Shown: positions 46,906-56,498 of the stretch, one piece after another
Numbering within the stretch: the first letter of the stretch is position 1
Layout: every line of letters begins with the position of its first letter
NCBI GenBank assembly: GCA_014650475.1
Contig: BMVA01000003.1
Location: 434,001-498,000, forward strand
Source of the DNA: Streptomyces albogriseolus
GTDB taxonomy: Bacteria > Actinomycetota > Actinomycetes > Streptomycetales > Streptomycetaceae
Direction of reading: 5' to 3'
Length of the DNA stretch: 64,000 nt
Made by a program: the position numbers and the translations under genes
Notes under the pieces: model-generated
What the model was told of the DNA's origin: nothing
Database searches by the model: none
The model's input: the letters and a program-made list of their open reading frames with translations, nothing else

Positions 46906-49221
46906 TCAGCGTCCCAGGCGTCCCCGGACCATACCGACCAGCGAGTTGACCTCCTCGATGCGCATCCGGCGCGCGGCGACGTAGAAGACGCCCAGCAGGA
47001 CGGCTCCGCCGCCGAGCAGCGCGGCGAACGAACCCAGGACCTCCTGGCCCAGCACCTTGCTGATGCCGTAGCAGGCCGCGCCGCTGAGCAGGGCGGCCGG
47101 GACGGAGGCGATGCACAGCCGGGCGTAGGTCCGCAGCACCCGGGCGCCGTCCAGGTCGCCGCCCAGCCGCTTGCGCAGCCGGCGCCAGGCGACGCCGACC
47201 CCGAGGGCGTAGGCGACGCCGTACGAGGCGGCCATGCCGACGACGGCCCAGCGGGCCGGCAGCACCAGGAAGCAGACGCCGGAGGCGATCGCGTTCGCGG
47301 CGGCCACGATAACGGTGTTGTAGAAGGGGGTCCGGGTGTCCTCGTAGGCATAGAAGGCGCGGAGGACGACGTACTGCACGGAGTAGGGGATCAGGCCGAG
47401 GCCGAACGCCATCAGCATGTAGCCCATGTTGGTGGCCTCGCTGGTGCCCGAGGACCCGAAGATCAAGGTGCACATCGGGATGCCGAGCGCGAGGAAGCCG
47501 AAGGCGATGGGCACGATCGCGACGGCGGTGGTGCGCAGGCCCTGCGAGATGTCGTCGCGGACGGCGCCTCCGTCGTCCTCCGCCGCCGAGCGGGAGATGC
47601 GGGGCAGCAGAGCGGCCATCAGGGACACCGTGATGATGGCCTGCGGCAGACCCCAGATCAGCTGAGCGTTGGCGTAGGCGGCGAAACCGGTGCCCTCGAC
47701 GTCCGAGTCCAGGCCCGCCGCGGTGGACAGCTGGGTGACGACCAGCGCGCCCGCCTGGTTGGCGAGGACGAACAGGATGGTCCACTTGGCGAGCATCGCC
47801 GCCTTGCCGAGGCCGTGGCCCTTCCAGTCGAAGCGCAGCCGCATGCGGAAGCCGGTCTCCCGCAGGTACGGGATCATCGCCAGGGCCTGCACGACGAGAC
47901 CCAGCAGAACGCCGATGCCGAGGAGTCGCAGACCCTCCGGCGGAATGTTCGAGACCTGCAGCTTCGAATCCGCGGCGGTGCCGTAGACCCAGATGAACGT
48001 GCCGAGCGTGACGATGATGACGATGTTGTTCAGGACCGGGGTCCACATCATCGCGCCGAACCGGCCGCGCGCGTTGAGGATCTGACCCATCACCACATGG
48101 ACGCCCATGAAGAAGATCGAGGGCAGGAAGTACCGGGTGAAGGTGACGGCGACCTCGTTGGCCGCGGGGTCCGAGGCGACGGGATTCGACAGCGCGCGCA
48201 CCAGCAGCGGCGCGGCCAGCCAGGCGGCCGCGGTGAGCACCGCCAGCGCCACCATCACCAGCGTCAGCAGCCGGTTGGCGTAAGCCTCACCGCCGTCCTC
48301 GTCGTCCTTCATGGCGCGCACAAGCTGCGGCACGAAGACGGAGTTGAGGCCGCCGCCGACGGTGAGGATGTAGATCATCGTCGGCAGCTGGTAGGCGACC
48401 TGGAAGGAGTCGCCGAGCAGGCCGAGGCCCAGGGCCGACACGATCAGCGCGGACCGGATGAAGCCCGTGAGGCGGGACACCATCGTGCCCGCCGCCATCA
48501 CGGCGCTGGACTTCAGCAGGCCGCCGGCGCGGCCGCCCTTCTTCGGCGCGGGCGCGGACGCGGGTTCCGGGGCCGCCGACTCCGCCGCGGGGGGCGGAGT
48601 GGCGCCCGCGTAGTGACCGGGCGTGGGGGACGCGGGTCCGGGCACCGGCGCGGAAGCGTACTGCTGCGGGCCCCCCACCGGCTGTCCGGGATGCGCGCCG
48701 CCCTGGGGACGGGCGTGCCCGCCGTGCTGGTCGGGGAAGGCGCCGCTCTGCTGCTGGTCGCGGAAGAGGTGCGCGAAGGCGTCCGGCTCGTGGCGCTGCT
48801 CCCCGGCCTGGCCGACGAGGTCGTCCACGCCGACGTACTGCGTGGTGCGCGGGTCGTCGCCGTACGGCAGGTACTGGGTGGGGCCGTCCGGCTCCGGGGC
48901 GGGCGTCCGGGCCCACACCCGGGGGTCGGGCGCGTACGGCGACTGCGGCGGCTGCCCGTAGAGGGGCTGCTGCGGCTGCTGCGCGCCGGGCGGGGGCGGC
49001 GGGTGCGCCGACCGGTCGTAGAGCGCCTCGGTGACCGGGTCCTGGGCGTCGATGTGCTGCGCCCGGTAGGGGTCCTGGGCGTAGGCGTCCTGGACGTACA
49101 TGTCGGCGGGTGGCTGTGACGCCTGGTCGTGCCCGGGCGGCGGACCCCCGGCGGGGTCCGACTCGGGATGGCCCGAGTTGGCCGCGGCATCGCCGCGGTC
49201 ACCGTCGTACGGCGCGTTCAT
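46906..49221 (-). CDS. murJ: Lipid II flippase MurJ (MviN)
   Basis: 771 residues. The C-terminal ~535 form the MOP-type flippase with about 14 helices (MVSRLTGFIRSALIV, GQILNARGRFGAMMW, FYAYEDTRTPFYN). It moves lipid II across the membrane. The first ~235 residues are a disordered cytoplasmic region rich in Pro, Gln, Tyr, Gly and Asp, with Thr in TQYLP and TTQYVG contexts that could be kinase/FHA sites (inference). The pseudokinase module fused to MurJ in mycobacteria is a separate gene 142 bases downstream. ATG start. Confidence 0.95.
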   Translation of the reverse strand: MNAPYDGDRGDAAANSGHPESDPAGGPPPGHDQASQPPADMYVQDAYAQDPYRAQHIDAQDPVTEALYDRSAHPPPPPGAQQPQQPLYGQPPQSPYAPDPRVWARTPAPEPDGPTQYLPYGDDPRTTQYVGVDDLVGQAGEQRHEPDAFAHLFRDQQQSGAFPDQHGGHARPQGGAHPGQPVGGPQQYASAPVPGPASPTPGHYAGATPPPAAESAAPEPASAPAPKKGGRAGGLLKSSAVMAAGTMVSRLTGFIRSALIVSALGLGLLGDSFQVAYQLPTMIYILTVGGGLNSVFVPQLVRAMKDDEDGGEAYANRLLTLVMVALAVLTAAAWLAAPLLVRALSNPVASDPAANEVAVTFTRYFLPSIFFMGVHVVMGQILNARGRFGAMMWTPVLNNIVIIVTLGTFIWVYGTAADSKLQVSNIPPEGLRLLGIGVLLGLVVQALAMIPYLRETGFRMRLRFDWKGHGLGKAAMLAKWTILFVLANQAGALVVTQLSTAAGLDSDVEGTGFAAYANAQLIWGLPQAIITVSLMAALLPRISRSAAEDDGGAVRDDISQGLRTTAVAIVPIAFGFLALGIPMCTLIFGSSGTSEATNMGYMLMAFGLGLIPYSVQYVVLRAFYAYEDTRTPFYNTVIVAAANAIASGVCFLVLPARWAVVGMAASYGVAYALGVGVAWRRLRKRLGGDLDGARVLRTYARLCIASVPAALLSGAACYGISKVLGQEVLGSFAALLGGGAVLLGVFYVAARRMRIEEVNSLVGMVRGRLGR

Positions 49222-49265
49222 GGTTACCCCACCTCATCGTCCCTGGCCCACCGGCCACGACCTTC

Positions 49266-51674
49266 TCAACGGTCCACTCTCTCACCCGTGCCGGACGGGT
49301 CGGCGCTTTCCGGTGCGGTGTCCGGGGCCGGGTCACTCGGCTGCTCCGGGGCGTCCTCCCGGGTGTCCGGCGCGGACTCCTGGGTGGGACGCCTCTCGGA
49401 GGCTTCGGGGTTCTTCGCGTCGCCTGCGTCCGCGTCCGCCGCGTCCGCCGCGTTCTCCTGCTCCCGCTCCTCGGCCTGGCGGGCCGCGGCGCGCTTGCGC
49501 TGGGTGTACATCCGGAATCCGGCCAGGACGAGCAGCAGCACGCCGCCGCCGATGACCAGCATCACCGTCGCGGTGATCTCGGTGACCTTCACGTCGAAGG
49601 TGACGGGCTGACCGTAGGGCCGGCCGTCCTGGGTGTACAACTGGGCGACCACGGTGGCCCGGCCGTTGGCGTTGGCGTTCGTGGTGAACTTCACCGACTG
49701 GCTGTGTCCGCCGGAGACGGCGATGGGCTGCTCCTCGTAGGCGTTGCCGTCGATCTCCAGGCGGGTCGGGTTGGTGGAGGTGAGCCGGAGCACCAGGTGC
49801 TCGACGCCCTGCACCAGGTTGTTCTGGACCGTCACGGGGATCGTGGCGCTGCGGCCGGAGAGCTTGGTATCCGACTTCTCGATCAGCCGGACCTGGCTGC
49901 TCAGCGTGTCCAGGTACGCCTCGACGCCGCTGCGGTAGATCGCCGCCTCGGCCGGCCGGCCGCGCCAGGACGCCGCCATGCCCCGGTTCAGGGCGCGGCC
50001 GAAGGGCGTCACCACGCGGGACGGGTTGGACAGGATCACCTTGAAGCGGTCGAGCTTGTCCTGGGACCTGGCGATCTGCTCGAAGGCCGACCGCGGGAGC
50101 TCCTGCTTGCGCAGCGACTTCGGGTACGCGGACGCCGGGGGCACCTCGGTCCCGGCGTCCGGGTCCGGCTTGGACTTCGCGGCCGCCGTGAGGTCCTGCG
50201 GCTGCGACCAGGTGCTGTCCTGGAGGGCGCCGATGGCCTCGGCCATCGTCTGGGCCTGGGCGGCGGACGGGGTGCGCTGCGGGGCGATCACGACGCTGCG
50301 CGGACGGTCCGTCTGCAGGGCGAGAGTGAGGCTCTGGGCCAGGAAGCGCTGCACTGCCTGGGTGGAGGCGGAGGCCCTGGCCATGTCGCCGTCGAACACG
50401 GTGGACAGCCGTGCGTCGGCGACCACGGCCGTGGTGCCGCCGCCGATGGGGCGAGGCGCGGTGGGCGTGTAGGTCAGGTCGCGGCCGCCCTCGAAGGTGT
50501 CGCCGCGGGTGATCACCTTGTCGGCCCCCGCCGAGGTGGAGACCTTGATGATCGAGGGATCCACGGCGCCCTCGACGGGCCAGGCGAAGTCCGTGCTGGC
50601 GGTGACGTGCAGGATCGACTCGACGGTGCCGGCGGCGACGTCGGTGGCCTCCTTGAGGTGGCGCAGCGAACCGGTGACCGACGTGCCGTGGTGGGCGAGC
50701 GAGGCGAGGTCGGGGTCGCCGAACGGCAGCGCGACGACCTCCTTGTCCGCCACCGCCTTCTGCACCTCGGTGAGCCAGCGCTTGGCGACCGCCTGGTGGC
50801 CGCCCACGGCGTTCTTGTCGTCCGCGTTCTCGCCGGGAATCTCGTAGCGGGTGGTCATCGCCTCCACGGAGGCGAGCAGGTCCGGGTCGATCACCCAGGT
50901 GACGTCGAGGTCCTTGCCGAGGGCGACCATCCGGTCGAGACGGCCGCCCGGGGAGATCTCCTCGGCGAGCTCGTCGTCGTGGAAGACAGGCGTCTGCTCC
51001 TCGTCCGAGCCGGTCTCCGCCGTCATGTGGACGGTGGAGATCAGCGGCCACATGAAGGTCGTCTTCGTCTTGGTGTCCGCCTCGTCCGGCTGCCACGGCA
51101 GGAACGTGTGACGGACGCCGAGCGTCTGCTCCCAGGGCTGGTCGGAGGTCTCTCCGGTGAGGGTGACGGACAGGTCGTAGACACCGTCCTGGCCGAGGTC
51201 CAGCTCGTCGGCCGGCACGGAGATCGTGTAGGGCTGCGAGACGCCGGGGGTGAGCTTGGAGAACTTCTCGGTGTACTTGTCGTCGATCTCCGCCCCGACG
51301 GGGCTGCCGATGTCATCGGAGTTCTTGGCGACCGTGTCGATGCTCGAGCGGGTGTCCAGCAGCGACCCCACCCGCAGGCCGACGGAAGCGTCGGTGACGG
51401 TCTTCTTGCCCTTGTTGGTGACCGTCCCGGAGACGGTCACGGTGTCACCCTCGGCGGGAGCGCCGGGTGTGAGGGAGTCCACGGAGACGGCCACGGAGCC
51501 GTCGTCGGAGGCGGCCCGTGGCGCGGCCGGGGCCGCGGCCTCGGCGGGGGACGCCGCGGGCAGCTGGAGGAGCCCGGTCAGGAGGGGCGTCCCGGCGAGC
51601 ACGGCACCGGTGCGCCGCAGCCAGCGGCGGGCAGGTGAGGGACTGGTCCCCTGGAAGTCTGCCGCCTCGGCCAC
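49266..51674 (-). CDS. DUF6049-like secreted membrane-anchored protein
   Basis: 802 residues. Signal peptide over ~15-45 (VLAGTPLLTGLLQLPAASPAEA). The extracellular region (~50-690) starts with an Ig-like/CARDB-like beta domain (VSVDSLTPGAPAEGDTVTVSG) and continues with a larger mixed region. One helix (~699-720) and an acidic cytoplasmic tail end the protein. The gene lies 44 bases upstream of murJ on the same strand, as its homologue does in other actinobacteria, suggesting a cell-envelope role. The DUF6049 label is from memory of the locus. GTG start. Confidence 0.85.
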   Translation of the reverse strand: MAEAADFQGTSPSPARRWLRRTGAVLAGTPLLTGLLQLPAASPAEAAAPAAPRAASDDGSVAVSVDSLTPGAPAEGDTVTVSGTVTNKGKKTVTDASVGLRVGSLLDTRSSIDTVAKNSDDIGSPVGAEIDDKYTEKFSKLTPGVSQPYTISVPADELDLGQDGVYDLSVTLTGETSDQPWEQTLGVRHTFLPWQPDEADTKTKTTFMWPLISTVHMTAETGSDEEQTPVFHDDELAEEISPGGRLDRMVALGKDLDVTWVIDPDLLASVEAMTTRYEIPGENADDKNAVGGHQAVAKRWLTEVQKAVADKEVVALPFGDPDLASLAHHGTSVTGSLRHLKEATDVAAGTVESILHVTASTDFAWPVEGAVDPSIIKVSTSAGADKVITRGDTFEGGRDLTYTPTAPRPIGGGTTAVVADARLSTVFDGDMARASASTQAVQRFLAQSLTLALQTDRPRSVVIAPQRTPSAAQAQTMAEAIGALQDSTWSQPQDLTAAAKSKPDPDAGTEVPPASAYPKSLRKQELPRSAFEQIARSQDKLDRFKVILSNPSRVVTPFGRALNRGMAASWRGRPAEAAIYRSGVEAYLDTLSSQVRLIEKSDTKLSGRSATIPVTVQNNLVQGVEHLVLRLTSTNPTRLEIDGNAYEEQPIAVSGGHSQSVKFTTNANANGRATVVAQLYTQDGRPYGQPVTFDVKVTEITATVMLVIGGGVLLLVLAGFRMYTQRKRAAARQAEEREQENAADAADADAGDAKNPEASERRPTQESAPDTREDAPEQPSDPAPDTAPESADPSGTGERVDR

Positions 51675-51875
51675 GCGCTCGCCCGTCCCTTGTCGTCGTC
51701 AGTGGTCGTCGGAATGTGCGTCCAGGCATGGTAACGAGGTGCGAGGAGGGGAAGTGCCGCGGACCGGTGCCCAAGAGCGGGCGGCGCACGCCTTGTCCAT
51801 GATCGCCACAGGTGTCCGTCCCCGAGCCTTTTTCCGGGCGCTCGGGGCCGTGCGGGCCACGTACCCTCTTCTGTT

Positions 51876-53342
51876 GTGCCGAACGCCAACGAAGCAACCA
51901 GTGCCCTGAGCCAGGTGCAGGACCGCGCCGTGAGTGAACTGCTGCGGGTCGCCCCTGTCGCCGACGACCTAGCCCGCCGTTTCCAGGAGGCGGGGTTCTC
52001 ACTGGCCCTGGTCGGCGGCTCGGTGCGGGACGCGCTGCTCGGCCGCCTCGGCAACGACCTGGACTTCACGACGGACGCCCGCCCGCAGGACGTCCTGAAG
52101 ATCATGCGGCCCTGGGCGGACGCCGTCTGGGACGTCGGGATCGCCTTCGGGACGGTCGGCGCCCAGAAGGAGGCGCGGGTCGGTGACACCGACCGGAGCT
52201 TCCAGATCGAGGTGACCACCTACCGGTCCGAGGCGTACGACCGCACGTCGCGCAAGCCGGAGGTGTCCTACGGCGACTCCATCGAGGACGACCTCATCCG
52301 CCGTGACTTCACCGTCAACGCGATGGCCGTCGCCCTCCCGGAGAAGAAGTTCATCGATCCCCACGGCGGTCTGAAGGATCTGGCCGAGCGGGTGCTGCGC
52401 ACGCCGGGGACGCCCGAGGAGTCCTTCTCCGACGACCCGCTGCGGATGATGCGGGCCGCACGCTTCGCCGCCCAGCTCGACTTCGAGGTGGCCCCCGAGG
52501 TCGTCGCGGCCATGAAGGACATGGCAGGGCGCATCGAGATCGTTTCCGCCGAGCGGGTCCGGGACGAGCTGAACAAGCTCATCCTCTCCCCGCATCCCCG
52601 CAAGGGCCTCACCCTGCTCGTGGACACCGGGATCGCCTCCTACGTGCTGCCGGAGCTGCCGGCCCTGCACCTGGAGCGCGACGAGCATCACCGGCACAAG
52701 GACGTCTACGAGCACACCCTGATCGTGCTGGAGCAGGCGATGGCCCTGGAGGAGGACGGTCCCGACCTGACCCTCCGCCTCGCGGCCCTGCTGCACGACA
52801 TCGGCAAGCCCCGCACTCGCCGCTTCGAGAAGGACGGCCGCGTCTCGTTCCACCACCACGAGGTGGTCGGGGCGAAGATGACCAAGAAGCGCATGACCGC
52901 GCTGAAGTACTCCAACGAGCTGGTGAAGGACGTCTCCCGGCTCGTCGAGCTGCACCTGCGGTTCCACGGCTACGGCACGGGAGAGTGGACGGACTCCGCC
53001 GTCCGCCGTTACGTCCGTGACGCGGGGCCGCTGCTCAGCCGGCTGCACCAGCTGACCCGCTCGGACTGCACCACGCGGAACCGGCGCAAGGCCGCCGCGC
53101 TCTCCCGCGCGTACGACGGGCTGGAGGAGCGCATCGCCCAGCTGCAGGAGAAGGAGGAGCTGGACTCCATCCGCCCGGACCTCGACGGCAACCAGATCAT
53201 GGAGATCCTGGGCATCAAGCCGGGCCCGGAGGTCGGGAAGGCGTACAAGCACCTGCTGGAGCTCCGGCTGGAGAACGGCCCGATGGAACACGACGAGGCG
53301 GTCGAGGCCCTCAAGCAGTGGTGGGCTGCACAACAGGGCTGA
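51876..53342 (+). CDS. cca: CCA tRNA nucleotidyltransferase
   Basis: 488 residues; adds or repairs the 3' CCA of tRNAs. The nucleotidyltransferase head has LVGGSVRDALLG and catalytic DLDF, then RRDFTVNAMA and DDPLRMMRAARFAAQLDF. A C-terminal HD domain carries HDIGKPRT. GTG start. Useful for the tRNA-Ala of this window, which lacks an encoded CCA. Divergent from the DUF6049-like gene with 201 bases between. Confidence 0.97.
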   Translation: MPNANEATSALSQVQDRAVSELLRVAPVADDLARRFQEAGFSLALVGGSVRDALLGRLGNDLDFTTDARPQDVLKIMRPWADAVWDVGIAFGTVGAQKEARVGDTDRSFQIEVTTYRSEAYDRTSRKPEVSYGDSIEDDLIRRDFTVNAMAVALPEKKFIDPHGGLKDLAERVLRTPGTPEESFSDDPLRMMRAARFAAQLDFEVAPEVVAAMKDMAGRIEIVSAERVRDELNKLILSPHPRKGLTLLVDTGIASYVLPELPALHLERDEHHRHKDVYEHTLIVLEQAMALEEDGPDLTLRLAALLHDIGKPRTRRFEKDGRVSFHHHEVVGAKMTKKRMTALKYSNELVKDVSRLVELHLRFHGYGTGEWTDSAVRRYVRDAGPLLSRLHQLTRSDCTTRNRRKAAALSRAYDGLEERIAQLQEKEELDSIRPDLDGNQIMEILGIKPGPEVGKAYKHLLELRLENGPMEHDEAVEALKQWWAAQQG

Positions 53343-53350
53343 CAACGGAG

Positions 53351-53384
53351 GCGGGGTCATGTTTCACGTGAAACATGACCCCGC
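53351..53384. promoter_or_regulatory. parS site forming the centre of a 34-bp palindrome
   Basis: A perfect parS (53361-53374) is extended on both sides by GCGGGGTCAT / ATGACCCCGC into a perfect 34-base palindrome eight bases after the cca stop. It can form a hairpin and probably also ends transcription. Confidence 0.9.
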
Positions 53385-53391
53385 ACACGAT

Positions 53392-53427
53392 GCGGGGGCG
53401 GTGTTTCACGTGAAACACCGCCCCCGC
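53392..53427. promoter_or_regulatory. Second parS forming the centre of a 36-bp palindrome
   Basis: A perfect parS (53403-53416) is extended by GCGGGGGCGGT / ACCGCCCCCGC into a perfect 36-base palindrome, eight bases before the stop of the minus-strand gene at 53436. Two such elements fill the convergent gap. Confidence 0.9.
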
Positions 53428-53435
53428 CGTTGTTC

Positions 53436-53909
53436 TTACTTGTCCTTCAGGCAGAGCAGGAAGCTCTTGCTGCCGTTGGTCTCCGTGTAGACGTACTCGA
53501 AGTCCTTGGACTCGGCCTCGCACTTGCTCTGGGCCGTCAGGCCGGAGAAGTTGCCCTCGACCTTGGCCAGCACCTCGTACTGCGCCTTCGCGTCACCGCA
53601 GTCCACGACCTCGAGGTCCGGGTCGTTGTCGTCCGTGCTGCCGCGGTGCATGCAGTCACCCACGGCGGCCGTGTTGGCGTCGTCGCGGCTCGCGAGGAAC
53701 CCACCGATGGCCACACCCGCGACGATCAGAACAATCACGACGTTCTTGATCGTCTTGAAGCTGATCTTGCGGCCCTGCTGCTGCGGGGGCACCGGGGCTC
53801 CCGGCGGCGGGAAGCCGGGCTGACCGGCCTGCTGCGGGAAGGGGGCCTGGCCCTGAGGCTGCTGCTGGCCCTGAGCGAACGGGTTGCCCTGGGGCGGCGG
53901 AGTGGTCAC
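53436..53909 (-). CDS. LppU/SCO3897-like anchored protein
   Basis: 157 residues. The N terminus is Gln/Pro/Gly-rich (~1-45), followed by one membrane helix (~53-72) and a small external domain (~78-157) with Cys residues in VGDCMHRG, VVDCGDAKA, SKCEAESKDF and LLCLKDK, likely two disulfides. This layout matches the LppU_C-type proteins of Streptomyces near cca. Function unknown. GTG start; a downstream MFS gene product is unrelated in sequence. Confidence 0.8.
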   Translation of the reverse strand: MTTPPPQGNPFAQGQQQPQGQAPFPQQAGQPGFPPPGAPVPPQQQGRKISFKTIKNVVIVLIVAGVAIGGFLASRDDANTAAVGDCMHRGSTDDNDPDLEVVDCGDAKAQYEVLAKVEGNFSGLTAQSKCEAESKDFEYVYTETNGSKSFLLCLKDK

Positions 53910-54032
53910 TTGGGGGTCCCCCTAGTACATAGGCATGTGACGCGAAAGACGCGTTGATAAGACGCACGTAAGCTACCGGCCCGCGCTGACAACTTCGTAG
54001 CGAGATAGGGCTCTGTGGCTCTGATGTGACAC

Positions 54033-55295
54033 TTACTGGCGCTCAAACCGGGCCATAGCCGCCGCTACCGCTCCGTAGATAACGGCGATTGTTACCACCA
54101 GCGTGACCGAACGGCCGTCCGGAGGGAGCAGCAGGGCGGCCACGGCCGCGGCTCCGACGAACGCCACGTTGAACAGCACGTCGTAGACGGAGAAGATCCG
54201 GCCGCGGAAGTCGTCGTTCACGGAGGCCTGGACGATGGTGTCCGTGGAGATCTTCGCGCCCTGGGTGCTCAGGCCGAGGACGAACGCCCCTGCCAGCAAC
54301 GGGCCGGAGGCGAACGGCAGGCCGAGCGCCGGTTCCAGCACGGCGGCCGCCGCGGCGCACGTCACGATCCAGCGGCCGGGCCCCATTCGCCCCGCGGCCC
54401 ACGGTGTGAGCAGGGCCGCGGCGAAGAAACCGGCGCCGGACGCCCCCAACGCCAGCCCCAGCAGGGCGAGTCCCTCGTCCGTGGTCGACGTCAGGTGGTA
54501 CCGGCAGAGCATCAGCAGCATGACGAGCATCCCGCCGTAGCAGAAGCGCATCAGGAACATTCCCGTGAGCGCCCAGGCCGCTTCCCTGCGCGCGGGCGCC
54601 GCGAGATGGCGTACACCCGCCGCCAGGTCGGCGACCGTGCCGGAGAGAGCGGTGGACAGCCGGGGGTGCTCCAGCGCGCGGTCCGGGCCGAGCAGTTCCT
54701 TGGCGATGCGCAGGGCCGCCAGCGCCGCGCACAGGTAGAGGGCGGCGCCCACGAGCACCACGGCCGTGTCGGAATCCGCGACGACCAGGCGTACCACGAA
54801 GGCCAGGCCGCCGCCCGCGGTCGCGGCGAGCGTCCCGGCGGTCGGGGAGAGGGAGTTGGCGATGACGAGCCGCTCGGTGTCCACCACGCGGGGCAGCGCG
54901 GCGGACAGCCCGGCGAGGACGAAGCGGTTGACGCCCGTGACGCACAACGCGGCCACGAACAGCAGCCAGTCGGGGACCTGGACGAGGATCAGGAGGGCGG
55001 TCACGGACGCCATCAGGGCGCGCAGCAGGTTGCCGTAGAGGAAGACCTGGCGGCGGCGCCAGCGGTCCAGCAGGACGCCGGCGAAGGGGCCGATCGCGGA
55101 ATAGGGCAGGAGCAGGATGGCCATGGCCGAGGCGATGGCCGCGGCCGAGGTCTGCCGCTCGGGCGAGAAGACGACGTAGGCGGCGAGTGCGACCTGGAAG
55201 ACGCCGTCGGCGCCCTGGGAGAGCAACCGGACGGCGAGCAGGCGCCGGAAGCCTTGGAAGCGCAGCAGAACGCGCAGGTCACGGACGACGGCCAT
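54033..55295 (-). CDS. MFS transporter
   Basis: 420 residues with about 12 hydrophobic helices. The loop 2-3 signature appears as GVLLDRWRRRQVFLYGN, and a second-half counterpart follows TPWAAGRMGPGRW. It resembles the MFS_3 / enterobactin exporter-like group; the substrate is unknown. ATG 55295 has GAGG upstream; a GTG at 55334 would place the ribosome site inside the ino1 terminator hairpin. Monocistronic behind that terminator. Confidence 0.88.
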   Translation of the reverse strand: MAVVRDLRVLLRFQGFRRLLAVRLLSQGADGVFQVALAAYVVFSPERQTSAAAIASAMAILLLPYSAIGPFAGVLLDRWRRRQVFLYGNLLRALMASVTALLILVQVPDWLLFVAALCVTGVNRFVLAGLSAALPRVVDTERLVIANSLSPTAGTLAATAGGGLAFVVRLVVADSDTAVVLVGAALYLCAALAALRIAKELLGPDRALEHPRLSTALSGTVADLAAGVRHLAAPARREAAWALTGMFLMRFCYGGMLVMLLMLCRYHLTSTTDEGLALLGLALGASGAGFFAAALLTPWAAGRMGPGRWIVTCAAAAAVLEPALGLPFASGPLLAGAFVLGLSTQGAKISTDTIVQASVNDDFRGRIFSVYDVLFNVAFVGAAAVAALLLPPDGRSVTLVVTIAVIYGAVAAAMARFERQ

Positions 55296-55316
55296 GGGGC
55301 ACAGCCTCACATACGA

Positions 55317-55352
55317 CGGGGGTCTCCGGGACACACGACCCGGAGACCCCCG
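55317..55352 (-). terminator. Terminator of the inositol-phosphate synthase gene
   Basis: Perfect 14-base arms CGGGGGTCTCCGGG / CCCGGAGACCCCCG around eight bases, 20 bases past the stop on the minus strand. Confidence 0.85.
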
Positions 55353-55372
55353 ACTGCCCGCGGTGGTCGCGC

Positions 55373-56455
55373 TTAGCGCTCGACCTCGCCCTTGATGAAC
55401 TTCTCGACGTTCTCACGGGCCTGGTCGTCGAAGTACTGCACCGGCGGCGACTTCATGAAGTACGAGGAGGCCGACAGGATGGGGCCGCCGATGCCCCGGT
55501 CCTTGGCGATCTTCGCGGCGCGCAGGGCGTCGATGATGACACCGGCCGAGTTCGGGGAGTCCCAGACCTCGAGCTTGTACTCCAGGTTCAGCGGGACATC
55601 GCCGAAGGCGCGGCCCTCGAGGCGGACGTAGGCCCACTTGCGGTCGTCCAGCCAGGCGACGTAGTCGGACGGGCCGATGTGGACGTTCTTCTCGCCGAGC
55701 TCCCGGTCGGGGATCTGCGAGGTGACGGCCTGGGTCTTCGAGATCTTCTTCGACTCGAGGCGGTCGCGCTCGAGCATGTTCTTGAAGTCCATGTTGCCGC
55801 CGACGTTCAGCTGCATCGTGCGGTCCAGGATGACGCCCCGGTCCTCGAACAGCTTCGCCATCACGCGGTGCGTGATGGTGGCGCCGACCTGCGACTTGAT
55901 GTCGTCGCCGACGATCGGGACGCCCGCCTCGGTGAACTTGTCCGCCCACTCCTTGGTGCCGGCGATGAAGACCGGGAGGGCGTTGACGAAGGCGACCTTG
56001 GCGTCGATGGCGCACTGGGCGTAGAACTTCGCCGCGTCCTCGGAACCGACGGGCAGGTAGCAGACGAGGACGTCGACCTGCTCGTCCTTGAGGACCTGCA
56101 CGACGTCGACCGGCTCCTCGGCGGATTCCTCGATGGTCTCGCGGTAGTACTTGCCGAGACCGTCGAGCGTGTGGCCGCGCTGGACCGTCACGCCGGTGCG
56201 GGGAACGTCGCAGATCTTGATGGTGTTGTTCTCGGAGGCGCCGATGGCGTCCGCGAGGTCGAGACCGACCTTCTTGGCGTCCACGTCGAAGGCGGCGACG
56301 AACTCGACGTCACCTACGTGGTATTCGCCGAACTGGACGTGCATCAGGCCCGGCACCTTGGCCGCCGCATCGGCGTCCTTGTAGTACTCGACTCCCTGCA
56401 CCAGCGATGCGGCGCAGTTGCCCACGCCGACGATGGCTACGCGAACCGAACCCAT
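55373..56455 (-). CDS. ino1: Inositol-3-phosphate synthase
   Basis: 360 residues; converts glucose 6-phosphate to inositol 3-phosphate, the first step to mycothiol and phosphatidylinositol in actinobacteria. NAD-binding [16 protein letters not shown] at the N terminus; conserved [33 protein letters not shown] and catalytic Lys region [15 protein letters not shown] start 43 bases after the PadR gene, so both are probably cotranscribed and controlled by PadR. A terminator follows. Confidence 0.96.
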   Translation of the reverse strand: MGSVRVAIVGVGNCAASLVQGVEYYKDADAAAKVPGLMHVQFGEYHVGDVEFVAAFDVDAKKVGLDLADAIGASENNTIKICDVPRTGVTVQRGHTLDGLGKYYRETIEESAEEPVDVVQVLKDEQVDVLVCYLPVGSEDAAKFYAQCAIDAKVAFVNALPVFIAGTKEWADKFTEAGVPIVGDDIKSQVGATITHRVMAKLFEDRGVILDRTMQLNVGGNMDFKNMLERDRLESKKISKTQAVTSQIPDRELGEKNVHIGPSDYVAWLDDRKWAYVRLEGRAFGDVPLNLEYKLEVWDSPNSAGVIIDALRAAKIAKDRGIGGPILSASSYFMKSPPVQYFDDQARENVEKFIKGEVER

Positions 56456-56498
56456 TCCGGTTGCTCCCTGTGTGTACGAGTGAGGTCCTTGCGGACTC

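Noticed and set aside
53311..53523. Short frames starting MFHVKH at several places
   Set aside because: They are parS palindromes (ATG TTT CAC GTG AAA) read as start codons, not genes.
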